In this document: one piece after another, positions 1 through 5,939 of the stretch | Layout of the letters: each line of letters starts with the position of its first letter | How positions within the stretch are numbered: the stretch's first letter is position 1 | Source of the DNA: Gammaproteobacteria bacterium | Lineage (GTDB): Bacteria; Pseudomonadota; Gammaproteobacteria; Pseudomonadales; Oleiphilaceae | Length of the DNA stretch: 5,939 nt | Direction of reading: 5' to 3' | NCBI GenBank assembly: GCA_003695085.1 | Contig: RFIV01000302.1 | Span: 1 to 5,939, forward strand | Translations under genes and position numbers: made by a program | Notes under the pieces: model-generated | What the model saw: only the letters and a program-made list of their open reading frames with translations | The model's database searches: none | What the model was told of the DNA's origin: nothing

Positions 1-3
1 ATT

Positions 4-23
4 AAAAACCTCGCGAGGTCTTT
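4..23. repeat. Near-perfect 20-base palindrome at the start of the PilZ gene
   Basis: Positions 8-19 (ACCTCGCGAGGT) are a perfect 12-base palindrome. The symmetry extends to 4-23 with a single mismatch (A7 against C20), giving an A-run on the left and a TCTTT tract on the right. As RNA it could fold into a short stem with a CGCG tetraloop. The right arm contains the AGG that would serve as ribosome binding site for the PilZ gene, and the T-tract runs into the candidate start codons. It could be the terminator of an upstream gene, an operator, a structure masking the ribosome binding site, or coding sequence if the gene begins further upstream. The window edge prevents a choice. Confidence 0.5.
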
Positions 24-24
24 G

Positions 25-708
25 GTGGCGGCATCTCAAGAGAATGGCAGTACGCCCTTTGACAAGCTCGGACTGAAAACCGGCGATCCCCTGCACCTGG
101 AAAGTATTGATACCAAAAGCCGCTTTACCGTGAGGCTGATAGGGTATGTGCCGGGAGGGAGCATCCTGGTTCTGCCACCCGTTATCAAGGGCAAGCAAAT
201 GCTGCTCAAGAAGGACAAGCTCTACAATGTCCGCGCAGCGGTAGGTGGCAAGGTCTGTGCCTTCCGGACTCAGGTGCTGTACACCCATCTTCAACCCTAT
301 GCCTACAGTCACCTTCTGTATCCTCAGGAAATGCAGGCTTTGCAGGTGCGCGAATCGGAACGGTTGGATGTGCATCTGGACGCGACGGTGACCTCCGAAT
401 TCGATACCGGTGCAGGCGAGTGGCCCAAGGATGCCGTCATTGTGGATCTGAGCAAGAGTGGCGCAGGGGTGCGCTGCCAGGAGCCCCTTGGTGTGGAGGG
501 GCATGAGGTCATTTTGCACTTTATCGTGACGGTGGCCGGAGTCTCCAAGCAGCTGCACCTGAAATCGGTCATTCGCAATCGTATCCCTTTGGAAGGAGAG
601 TCGCACCGTTACTTTTTCGGGTTGCAGTTTACCCAGCTTTCCGAGGCGGCCCGGCTGGTGCTCAATGGATATATATTTGAAAAACTGCGTGAGCGGGACG
701 GCGGCTGA
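25..708 (+). CDS. YcgR-like PilZ domain protein (flagellar brake / cyclic-di-GMP receptor type)
   Basis: About 227 residues, cytoplasmic, no signal peptide. The N-terminal part (about residues 14-100) is a beta-rich YcgR-type N domain, opening with a L-G-L-K-T-G-D segment. The C-terminal part is a PilZ domain. Both cyclic-di-GMP binding motifs are intact: RxxxR (RESER, residues 109-113) and DxSxxG (D141, S143, G146). Proteins of this build bind cyclic-di-GMP and usually adjust flagellar rotation or other surface behaviour. The partner of this one cannot be read from the sequence. The start is uncertain. GTG at 25 sits 6 bases after GCGAGG (13-18), a better spacing than TTG at 22, but the frame stays open to base 1, so an upstream start is possible. 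The stop is 706-708, and no clear terminator follows. The gene ends 61 bases before the moxR-type gene, which has its own likely promoter, so it is probably a separate unit. Confidence 0.88.
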   Translation: MAASQENGSTPFDKLGLKTGDPLHLESIDTKSRFTVRLIGYVPGGSILVLPPVIKGKQMLLKKDKLYNVRAAVGGKVCAFRTQVLYTHLQPYAYSHLLYPQEMQALQVRESERLDVHLDATVTSEFDTGAGEWPKDAVIVDLSKSGAGVRCQEPLGVEGHEVILHFIVTVAGVSKQLHLKSVIRNRIPLEGESHRYFFGLQFTQLSEAARLVLNGYIFEKLRERDGG

Positions 709-733
709 CCCAATGTAATCACTGTCTACTTTC

Positions 734-742
734 TGCTATAGT
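734..742 (+). promoter_or_regulatory. Extended -10 promoter for the MoxR/VWA pair
   Basis: The string TGCTATAGT is an extended -10 element: TG at 734-735, one base, then TATAGT at 737-742 (five of six matches to TATAAT). At a 17-base spacing the -35 position (714-719, TGTAAT) matches the consensus poorly, which an extended -10 can tolerate. Transcription would begin near 748-750 and leave a leader of about 20 bases containing ACGAGGG (755-761), a well-placed ribosome binding site for the ATG at 770. This is a visual consensus match only. Confidence 0.5.
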
Positions 743-769
743 GGCCGGAGTTGAACGAGGGCAGAGAGT

Positions 770-1621
770 ATGAAGTTCACAGGTTCAGATCATTACGTTG
801 CCACGCCGGACCTTCAGATGGCAGTCAACGCCGCCATTACCTTGCAGCGTCCGCTGCTGATCAAGGGCGAGCCGGGGACAGGCAAGACCATGCTGGCGGA
901 AGAGCTGGCCAAGGCCCTGGACATGCCGCTGATCTCCTGGCATATCAAGTCCACCACCAAGGCTCACCAGGGACTCTATGAGTATGATGCAGTTTCGCGC
1001 CTGCGTGATTCTCAGCTGGGTGACGAGAAAGTGCTCGATATCCGCAACTACATCAAGAAAGGCAAGTTGTGGGAAGCTTTCGAGTCCGAGCGTCAGGCTG
1101 TTTTGCTCATTGATGAGATAGACAAGGCGGACATCGAGTTCCCCAACGACCTGCTGCTGGAACTGGATCGCATGGAATTCTATGTCTATGAGACGCAGGA
1201 GCGTATTCAGGCCCGGACGCGTCCCATCGTCGTCATCACCAGCAATAACGAGAAAGAGCTGCCTGATGCGTTCCTGCGTCGCTGCTTTTTCCACTACATC
1301 AATTTCCCGGACGCAGACACCATGAAGCAGATCATCGATGTGCACTTTCCGGGGGTTCAGCAGCAACTCGTCCACAATGCGCTTGAGGTGTTCTTCGACC
1401 TTCGCAAGGTGCCGGGCCTCAAGAAGAAGCCCTCAACATCCGAGCTGCTGGACTGGCTCAAGCTGCTGGTTGCAGACGATATTCCACCTGACGTGCTGCA
1501 AAACCGCGATTCGTCCAGTGCCATTCCTCCGCTTTATGGTGCACTGCTGAAGAATGAGCAGGATGTACAACTGCTCCAGAAGCTGGCATTCATGGCCCGT
1601 CGGAGTGGGTTGGGGGGCTGA
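770..1621 (+). CDS. MoxR-family AAA+ ATPase
   Basis: A 283-residue cytoplasmic ATPase. Walker A is GEPGTGKT (residues 33-40). Walker B is VLLIDEID (111-118), with D115 and E116 for magnesium binding and hydrolysis. Sensor 1 is the ITSNNEKELPDAF segment (156-168), followed by R170 and R171, the arginine-finger region. The C-terminal part (about 195-283) is the small helical lid domain. Length and motif order are typical of MoxR proteins, which are thought to form hexamers acting as chaperones or metal/cofactor-insertion factors together with VWA-domain partners. The short form paired with a CoxE-type VWA gene resembles the PA2707-like MoxR subfamily; that assignment is from memory and not tested. 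Start: ATG at 770, preceded by GAGGG at a suitable distance. The stop TGA (1619-1621) directly abuts the ATG of the VWA gene, so the two are probably translationally coupled. No key residue is missing. The client is unknown. Confidence 0.93.
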   Translation: MKFTGSDHYVATPDLQMAVNAAITLQRPLLIKGEPGTGKTMLAEELAKALDMPLISWHIKSTTKAHQGLYEYDAVSRLRDSQLGDEKVLDIRNYIKKGKLWEAFESERQAVLLIDEIDKADIEFPNDLLLELDRMEFYVYETQERIQARTRPIVVITSNNEKELPDAFLRRCFFHYINFPDADTMKQIIDVHFPGVQQQLVHNALEVFFDLRKVPGLKKKPSTSELLDWLKLLVADDIPPDVLQNRDSSSAIPPLYGALLKNEQDVQLLQKLAFMARRSGLGG

Positions 1622-2800
1622 ATGCTCATAGGCTTCTTCAATACCCTGCGCCAGGCAAAGGTGCCGGTGTCCATTCGCGAGCTGCTGGACCTGATCAATG
1701 CCCTGGAGCAGGATCTGGCTTTCGGCTCTCTGGATGAGTTTTACCTGCTGGCACGTACTTGCCTGGTCAAGGACGAGCGCCATTATGACAAGTTTGACAA
1801 GGCCTTTGGCGCTTACTTCAAGGGGCTGGAGGCTTTGGACGACCTCTTTGCCGAAGCGTTGCCCGAGGACTGGCTGAAGGCACAGTTCGAGCGCCAGCTG
1901 ACGCCCGAAGAAATGGCGCAGATCGAAGCCATGGGCGGGCTGGAGGCCCTGATCGAGGCGTTCAGGAAGCGTCTTGAAGAGCAGGAGAAACGTCACGAAG
2001 GCGGTAACCGCATGATTGGCACCGGGGGGACATCACCTTTCGGTGCCAACGGCTACAACCCGGAAGGCTTTCGTATCAAGCAGGGGCGCTCCCGGCACAA
2101 GAAGGCGGTCAAGGTCTGGGAGCAGCGCCAATACAAGGATTATGACGACAGCATTACCCTGGGTATTCGCAACATCAAGGTTGCCCTGAGGCGCTTGCGC
2201 AAGTTTGCCCGTCAGGGCGCACCGGAAATTCTCGACATGCCGGATACCATTCGCAGCACCGCCAACAATGCGGGGTATCTGGATCTGAAGATGGTGCCTG
2301 AACGGCACAATGCGGTGAAGGTCCTGTTGTTTCTGGATGTGGGCGGCTCGATGGATCCGCATATTCGTGTCTGCGAGGAGCTGTTCAGCGCCGCGCGGGC
2401 CGAGTTCAAGCATCTGGAGTACTTCTATTTCCACAACTTCATTTATGAAGGGGTCTGGAAGAATAACCTGCGGCGCCACTCCGAGCGTGTACCGACCTGG
2501 GAAATCCTGCACAAGTACACCAGTGACTACAAGGTCATATTTGTCGGAGACGCCAGCATGGCGCCCTACGAGATCACCCACCCCGGTGGCAGTATCGAGC
2601 ACTGGAATGAAGAAGCCGGTGCCGTCTGGATGCAGCGCATCATGGATACTTTTCGTCGTGTGGTCTGGCTCAACCCCCTGCCCGAGAACTACTGGGGCGA
2701 GGGCGGGTCGCTGGGGCTGACTCGCCAGTTGGTGCAGCATCACATGTATCCGCTGACTCTGGAGGGACTGGAGTCGGCCATGAAATACCTCTCCAAGTAG
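1622..2800 (+). CDS. CoxE-like VWA domain protein, partner of the MoxR ATPase
   Basis: A 392-residue protein with no signal peptide or membrane segment. Residues 1-125 are a helical region (opening LIGFFNTLRQAKVPVSIREL) ending in a charged stretch. A glycine-rich linker follows (about 127-149, with GTGGTSPFG), then a basic segment with WEQRQYKDYDD. The VWA domain covers about 230-370. Its metal-site motif is DVGGSM (D239-M244), so the usual DxSxS has glycine in place of the first serine. A second acidic motif, VGDAS (308-312), lies downstream. I recall this DVGGS form as normal in CoxE-like proteins, so it is probably not decay. In MoxR/VWA systems the VWA protein is thought to link the ATPase to its client. 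The start ATG at 1622 follows a GGGGGG run (1612-1617) inside the ATPase gene. No terminator hairpin is evident after the TAG at 2798-2800. Confidence 0.9.
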   Translation: MLIGFFNTLRQAKVPVSIRELLDLINALEQDLAFGSLDEFYLLARTCLVKDERHYDKFDKAFGAYFKGLEALDDLFAEALPEDWLKAQFERQLTPEEMAQIEAMGGLEALIEAFRKRLEEQEKRHEGGNRMIGTGGTSPFGANGYNPEGFRIKQGRSRHKKAVKVWEQRQYKDYDDSITLGIRNIKVALRRLRKFARQGAPEILDMPDTIRSTANNAGYLDLKMVPERHNAVKVLLFLDVGGSMDPHIRVCEELFSAARAEFKHLEYFYFHNFIYEGVWKNNLRRHSERVPTWEILHKYTSDYKVIFVGDASMAPYEITHPGGSIEHWNEEAGAVWMQRIMDTFRRVVWLNPLPENYWGEGGSLGLTRQLVQHHMYPLTLEGLESAMKYLSK

Positions 2801-2806
2801 CCGGTC

Positions 2807-2820
2807 TTGGCAATTGTCAA
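2807..2820. repeat. 14-base near-palindrome in the gap after the VWA gene
   Basis: TTGGCAATTGTCAA is symmetrical about 2813/2814, with one mismatched pair (G2810 with T2817). It lies 6 bases after the VWA stop codon and about 22 bases upstream of the TATACT at 2843. It has no loop and no T-tract, so it is not a convincing terminator. A protein-binding site is possible, but palindromes of this size also occur by chance. Confidence 0.3.
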
Positions 2821-2842
2821 ATGGCGGGCGGGTCGCTGCCGC

Positions 2843-2848
2843 TATACT
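2843..2848 (+). promoter_or_regulatory. Possible upstream -10 element for the exported-protein genes
   Basis: TATACT in the context GCCGCTATACTGCGCGGG is five of six bases to the -10 consensus. There is no good -35 box at 16-18 bases. A TTGTCA at 2814-2819 is a fair -35 match, but its 23-base spacing is too long. It lies 130 bases before the ATG at 2977, so it would give a long leader. It is weaker as a candidate than the element at 2926-2934. Confidence 0.25.
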
Positions 2849-2925
2849 GCGCGGGAACCATGTCTCGTTTTCGGGAAAAGTCAGGGTGCAGCGTCAGCCC
2901 GTTCACATTTTTCTACAGTGTGAAA

Positions 2926-2934
2926 TGCTAGACT
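2926..2934 (+). promoter_or_regulatory. Possible extended -10 promoter for the three exported-protein genes
   Basis: TGCTAGACT gives TG, one base, then TAGACT (2929-2934), a -10 with four of six consensus bases and an extended TG. A TTCACA at 2902-2907 matches the -35 consensus in five of six bases, but the spacing of 21 is longer than normal. Transcription would start near 2941 and give a leader of about 36 bases ending in the ribosome binding site AAGAGGG (2965-2971) before ATG 2977. The rest of the 176-base gap (2801-2976) shows no gene, RNA or clear terminator. If this promoter is real, the downstream genes can be expressed independently of the MoxR/VWA pair. Confidence 0.4.
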
Positions 2935-2976
2935 GCATGCCGTAACGCATCGTGACAGTAAAACAAGAGGGAACGC

Positions 2977-3480
2977 ATGCGATTTATTCTGGTATTGCTG
3001 GCCATGCTGCTGAGCACGGTCACCCACGCTGAACCTTCCTTGCAGGCACAAGCGGCTCAACTGAAGCAGGAAGTGGTTGAGCTCAACCGGGAAATCTACG
3101 AGCTGGAGGAGTCCCTGCTCTTTCCGGCAGATACTCAGCTGGTCGTGTATGTTGCCATGGATTCGGATGCGCCCTTTGAGCTCGATGGCGTTGAACTGAC
3201 GGTCGATGAGACGCCGGTGACTTCCTACCTGTACTCTGACCGCGAGCTGCAGGCACTCAAGCAGGGCGGGATTCAGCGCCTTTACATGGGCAATGTGGCG
3301 GCCGGGCCGCATACCATTGTGGCCGTCTTCAATGGTCGGGGGCAGGGTAACCGGTACATGCGCAAGGCTGCGCGCCTGAGAATTGACAAGGGTGCGGACG
3401 CCAAGTACATCGAACTGCGTGTGCGCAGCAGCGGGCGGTCAGCTGCGGTGCCCGATTTCGTCGTGCGTGACATGAAGTAG
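2977..3480 (+). CDS. Exported protein of unknown function, coiled coil plus beta domain
   Basis: A 167-residue protein whose family I do not recognise. The N-terminus is a clear Sec signal peptide: a basic residue, a hydrophobic core rich in L, V and M, and probable cleavage after T-H-A (residues 16-18). The mature protein would be periplasmic. It begins with an amphipathic helix (about 22-48) having hydrophobic residues at L29, V33, L36, I40, L43 and L47, a perfect 4-3-4-3-4 spacing expected of a dimeric or trimeric coiled coil. The rest (about 53-155) alternates hydrophobic and polar residues, suggesting a beta sandwich, with a GPHTIVAVF segment reminiscent of PEGA-type or Ig-like strands. 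There is no cysteine and no catalytic motif. Start ATG 2977 follows AAGAGGG at good spacing. It is 6 bases upstream of the next gene, so cotranscription is likely. A structural or adaptor role in the envelope is inference. Confidence 0.85.
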   Translation: MRFILVLLAMLLSTVTHAEPSLQAQAAQLKQEVVELNREIYELEESLLFPADTQLVVYVAMDSDAPFELDGVELTVDETPVTSYLYSDRELQALKQGGIQRLYMGNVAAGPHTIVAVFNGRGQGNRYMRKAARLRIDKGADAKYIELRVRSSGRSAAVPDFVVRDMK

Positions 3481-3486
3481 GCGATC

Positions 3487-5355
3487 ATGCGGCGTTTGAT
3501 CCTGTTGCTGTTATGCCTGCCTGTCTGGTGTGCCCAGGCCGATGAGCCGGACATGTTGCTCTATGGGCAGGCCCGGTTTGCCGCGCTCACTGAACGCCCG
3601 CTCGAAGTCCTGACGCTGCTTGAAAACGACCATACCGGCGCCACACATATTGATAATGACTTTCACAATGAAGACCACGTTCTCGCCATAGAAGCCTCTC
3701 TGCGTCTCGGGTTGGCTGACCAGGCCATTGAACTGGCTGATCACCTGCTTTTTACGGCACGCAAGGAAAGCCACAAGAGCAAGGCGCGATTGCTCAAGGC
3801 GCGCGCGCTGGCGCAACAGAAGCGTTTTGATGAACTCGTCCGGTGGCTCGAAAAAAGCCTCAGTCATCTCAAGGGCGACATGCGCGATGAAGCGTGGTTC
3901 CTGGTCGGACGAGGCTATACGGAAACCAAACGCCTGGCGGATGCCGCCCGTGCACTGTCTCGTATCAGCAAGGGCAGCATCTGGGCAGCTTACGGTTATT
4001 ACAATCTTGCGCTCAAATATGCCCAGGACGACCCGGATCCCAGTCGCGCATGGGTGGCTCTGAGGGTGGCAGCGGCACTGGCCGGCGATACAAGGGAAGG
4101 CCAGGCCTTGCGTGATCGGGCGCTCACGGTGGCGGGCAATCTGGCTCTGGAAGTCCAGGACCCCGAGAAGGCCGCTCAGTTTGTCAAGGCGGTGCGCGCC
4201 GATGCCATGGAAGCGCCTTCTGCCATCTATCTCTACGGTATGTCCGAGGCACAGGCGGGCCGCTTGCGCACCGCTGTGCGAACTTGGCACCGAGCCAAGA
4301 AATATGCACTGTACATGCCAGGCGTGGCGGAGACCTTTCAGTCGATTGCATGGGCTTATGTTCAGGAAAATCTCAAAGGTTCAGCGATAGACGCCTACCT
4401 TGAAGCCATTTCGGTCTATGAAAAGGAGCAGCAGCAAACACGCCAACTGCTCGATGAACTGCGCCAGAAGGGCTTCCTGGAACTGGTCCGCGCTGCCCGT
4501 GCAGAACAAAAGAGCACGGACTGGTTTCTCAATACAGAACTGGTAAACAACACGCCACGCGTCATGTTCGTCAATGCCCTGATGACGGATGCCGGGTTTT
4601 TTGGGCAAGTGACAGAGTTGCTTCAGATCCGGGATATGGCCAGCTCATTGGAGGCGAACCGGCGCAAGCTGGCGATTCTGGAAGATGCCTATCGTCGTGC
4701 CTCCGGCGGATCCACCCGCCAGGCAGTGAACAAGATAGACCGTCTGGAGCAGCGTCTCGGGCAATTGATCGCACGCAGAAACGACCTTGTCGGTGCCTAC
4801 AAGGAGGCGTTGGCAGCCAACGACTTTGCGCGCATTGGCAGTGAAAGCCTGCTCAAGGCACGGAAGCGGCTGGATGCCGTCGTGGCAGAGCTCAAGCGCC
4901 TGAAAGGTGTCCTGCCCGGCCCGACTTATCGTGAGCTTTCCCGTCGGGCGATACGACTCAGGGGCCGCCTGGTCTGGGAAGACATGGCGGGGATGGACGA
5001 GTCGCGGCAGAGCTTTGCAGACCGGATCAAGGTATTGGACGGGCTCATTGCAAGCATGCGGGACAGCATTTCACGCTTGCGTGAAAGGGCGCGTAACGGT
5101 CGCGTGCATTTTGCAGAAAGAATGCAGCAGATCCAGCGCATGCGCGCGCGTGCAGACGCGACCGGTGACCGCTTGCAGCGCGTGCTGAAAACAATGGATC
5201 AGGCCATGACGACGGAAGCCATCAACCGGCTTGAGCAACACCTGGACAGGATGGCACGGTTTCACGTCCGCAGTCAGCTTGCATTGGTCAATCTGTATGA
5301 TGCGCTGGCCGTTGCCGAGTATGCGCCTGAACGCGTTCGGGAGAATCAGCGATGA
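3487..5355 (+). CDS. Exported TPR-like and coiled-coil protein of unknown function
   Basis: A 622-residue protein with a Sec signal peptide (MRR, a leucine-rich core, probable cleavage after A-Q-A, residues 16-18), so most likely periplasmic. Residues about 24-180 form helical pairs of TPR type (approximately 24-48, 65-90, 98-125 and 134-161), with more at about 245-311 (for example AIYLYGMSEAQAGRLRTAVR). From about 312, and especially 380-480 and 500-600, the sequence is charged, lacks proline over long stretches, and has heptad-like spacing, indicating long coiled coils. A short non-repeat segment with TDWFLNTELVNN falls between the two parts. There is no enzyme motif. The architecture suggests a scaffold in an envelope machine. 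Start ATG 3487 uses an AGG (3479-3481) that overlaps the TAG of the preceding gene, implying coupled translation. It overlaps the following gene by 4 bases. Distant similarity to periplasmic TPR proteins such as GltC of the Myxococcus gliding complex is possible but untested. Confidence 0.87.
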   Translation: MRRLILLLLCLPVWCAQADEPDMLLYGQARFAALTERPLEVLTLLENDHTGATHIDNDFHNEDHVLAIEASLRLGLADQAIELADHLLFTARKESHKSKARLLKARALAQQKRFDELVRWLEKSLSHLKGDMRDEAWFLVGRGYTETKRLADAARALSRISKGSIWAAYGYYNLALKYAQDDPDPSRAWVALRVAAALAGDTREGQALRDRALTVAGNLALEVQDPEKAAQFVKAVRADAMEAPSAIYLYGMSEAQAGRLRTAVRTWHRAKKYALYMPGVAETFQSIAWAYVQENLKGSAIDAYLEAISVYEKEQQQTRQLLDELRQKGFLELVRAARAEQKSTDWFLNTELVNNTPRVMFVNALMTDAGFFGQVTELLQIRDMASSLEANRRKLAILEDAYRRASGGSTRQAVNKIDRLEQRLGQLIARRNDLVGAYKEALAANDFARIGSESLLKARKRLDAVVAELKRLKGVLPGPTYRELSRRAIRLRGRLVWEDMAGMDESRQSFADRIKVLDGLIASMRDSISRLRERARNGRVHFAERMQQIQRMRARADATGDRLQRVLKTMDQAMTTEAINRLEQHLDRMARFHVRSQLALVNLYDALAVAEYAPERVRENQR

Positions 5356-5939
5356 TCCGGCGTCTGATTCTGACTGTACTGTTGACAGCCTGTAGCCTGA
5401 GCCTGGCTGCCACCAAGGATGGGCTGATCGTTCTGGACGACAGCGAAAAGGGCAAGACCATTGGCCAGCTCAAGCCCGCCTATGTGGATTTCGGTTACCG
5501 CAAGTCTCCGCGCGTACCCATGAACGAGATCGTGGCGCGATATCGCCAGCTGATATTGAATGCACCGGATCTTGAGGTCCGCATCAAGGCCCTTCACAGG
5601 CTCCTCAATCTGGAAGCCCTGTTTGCCGAACAGTCGCCTGACGGTTTCATGGACGAGTCACTCTGGAAGGTGGCCGCAGATGCCTACAAGCGCTGGCTGG
5701 ACGCGTATCCGTCTGACCCGGATCGCGATATGTACCGGTATCAACTGGCTCGGGCACTGGACATGCTGGGTAAACCTGCGGAGGCGCGGCGTCAACTGCA
5801 ACAGCTGGTTGCCGAATCCCCTCGCTCACCGCTGGCCACCGAAAGCTGGTTTCGGATTGCCGAGCGCCTTTACTCTGAAGGGAAGTGGGGCGAGGCAGAG
5901 CGGGCCTATCGAAGCGTCCTGAGAGCCAAGGACGATAAC
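5352..5939 (+). CDS. Exported TPR protein, possible lipoprotein (partial, runs off right edge)
   Basis: An open frame from ATG 5352 to the last base: 196 codons with no stop, so the C-terminus is missing. The start overlaps the stop of the preceding gene as ATGA and is preceded by CGGGAG (5338-5343) with an 8-base spacer, so coupling is likely. The N-terminus (MIRR plus a hydrophobic stretch) is a signal sequence. L-T-A-C at residues 11-14 fits a lipobox, which would place the protein as a lipoprotein, but 13 residues is short, and ordinary cleavage after about S-L-A (residues 17-19) is also possible. Residues about 58-118 are helical. Two TPR motifs follow: about 126-156 (YRYQLARALDMLGKPAEARR) and about 163-192 (SWFRIAERLYSEGKWGEAER). 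The signature G-K-x-x-E-A is seen twice (140-145 and 177-182). More repeats probably follow beyond the edge. The partner is unknown; an envelope scaffold role is inferred from context. Confidence 0.85.
   Translation, partial: MIRRLILTVLLTACSLSLAATKDGLIVLDDSEKGKTIGQLKPAYVDFGYRKSPRVPMNEIVARYRQLILNAPDLEVRIKALHRLLNLEALFAEQSPDGFMDESLWKVAADAYKRWLDAYPSDPDRDMYRYQLARALDMLGKPAEARRQLQQLVAESPRSPLATESWFRIAERLYSEGKWGEAERAYRSVLRAKDDN

Noticed and set aside
720..743. CACT ... AGTG inverted repeat after the PilZ gene as a possible terminator
   Set aside because: The stem is only four base pairs with a long loop and no T-run. The right arm is part of a better-supported -10 element.
785..1375. Open frame of 196 codons on the - strand within the MoxR gene
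   Set aside because: It overlaps the Walker A and B coding region of an unambiguous ATPase and is a codon-bias shadow.
2033..2743. Long open frame of 236 codons on the - strand inside the VWA gene
   Set aside because: It is fully antisense to a gene with a recognisable VWA domain, and its translation has no family signature. Long antisense frames are expected in GC-rich coding DNA.
2814..2848. TTGTCA (2814-2819) with TATACT (2843-2848) as a complete sigma-70 promoter
   Set aside because: The 23-base spacing is far from the usual 16-18, so the pair was not called as one promoter; only the -10 was listed, at low confidence.
2821..2931. 36-codon + strand frame starting ATG 2821 in the intergenic gap
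   Set aside because: There is no ribosome binding site upstream, the translation is unremarkable, and it overlaps both candidate -10 elements. The gap is better read as regulatory.
3511..4290. Open frame of 259 codons on the - strand inside the 622-residue protein gene
   Set aside because: It is antisense to a frame with a signal peptide, ribosome binding site and operon-like spacing. The reverse translation shows no domain.
5560..5922. 120-codon + strand frame near the right edge
   Set aside because: It is out of frame with the partial TPR gene beginning at 5352, which has a coupled start, a signal sequence and TPR motifs and stays open to the edge.

Overview
The window looks like ordinary chromosomal DNA from a GC-rich gammaproteobacterium. 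The basis is the codon use (strong G/C at third positions throughout, no compositional break), extended -10 promoter elements of the TGnTATnnT type, and the protein families present. A Marinobacter, Alcanivorax, Hahella or Pseudomonas type genome would fit, but genus is inference. There is no mobile element, RNA gene or CRISPR array, and every gene is on the + strand.

Layout. (1) 25-708: a YcgR-type PilZ protein, a predicted cyclic-di-GMP receptor. Its start lies at the left edge, next to a near-perfect palindrome (4-23). (2) 709-769: a short gap with a good extended -10 promoter. (3) 770-2800: a MoxR-family AAA+ ATPase directly abutting (TGA then ATG, no gap) a CoxE-like von Willebrand factor A (VWA) protein. 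(4) 2801-2976: a 176-base gap without a credible gene, holding two possible -10 elements and a short palindrome. (5) 2977-5939: three tightly packed genes for exported proteins. These are a 167-residue protein with a signal peptide, coiled coil and probable beta domain; a 622-residue protein with a signal peptide, TPR-like (tetratricopeptide repeat) helices and long coiled coils; and, overlapping it by 4 bases (ATGA), a TPR protein with a possible lipobox that runs off the right edge.

How the genes may work together. MoxR ATPases paired with VWA proteins are generally thought to act as chaperones or assembly factors for specific protein complexes. Here the pair sits just upstream of a set of exported scaffold-like proteins (coiled coil, TPR). 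A reasonable hypothesis is an envelope complex whose cytoplasmic or membrane parts, probably encoded beyond the right edge, are matured by the MoxR/VWA pair. The PilZ gene appears to be a separate transcription unit, and a functional link to the rest is only suggested by proximity. The exported trio is the least characterised part of the window.
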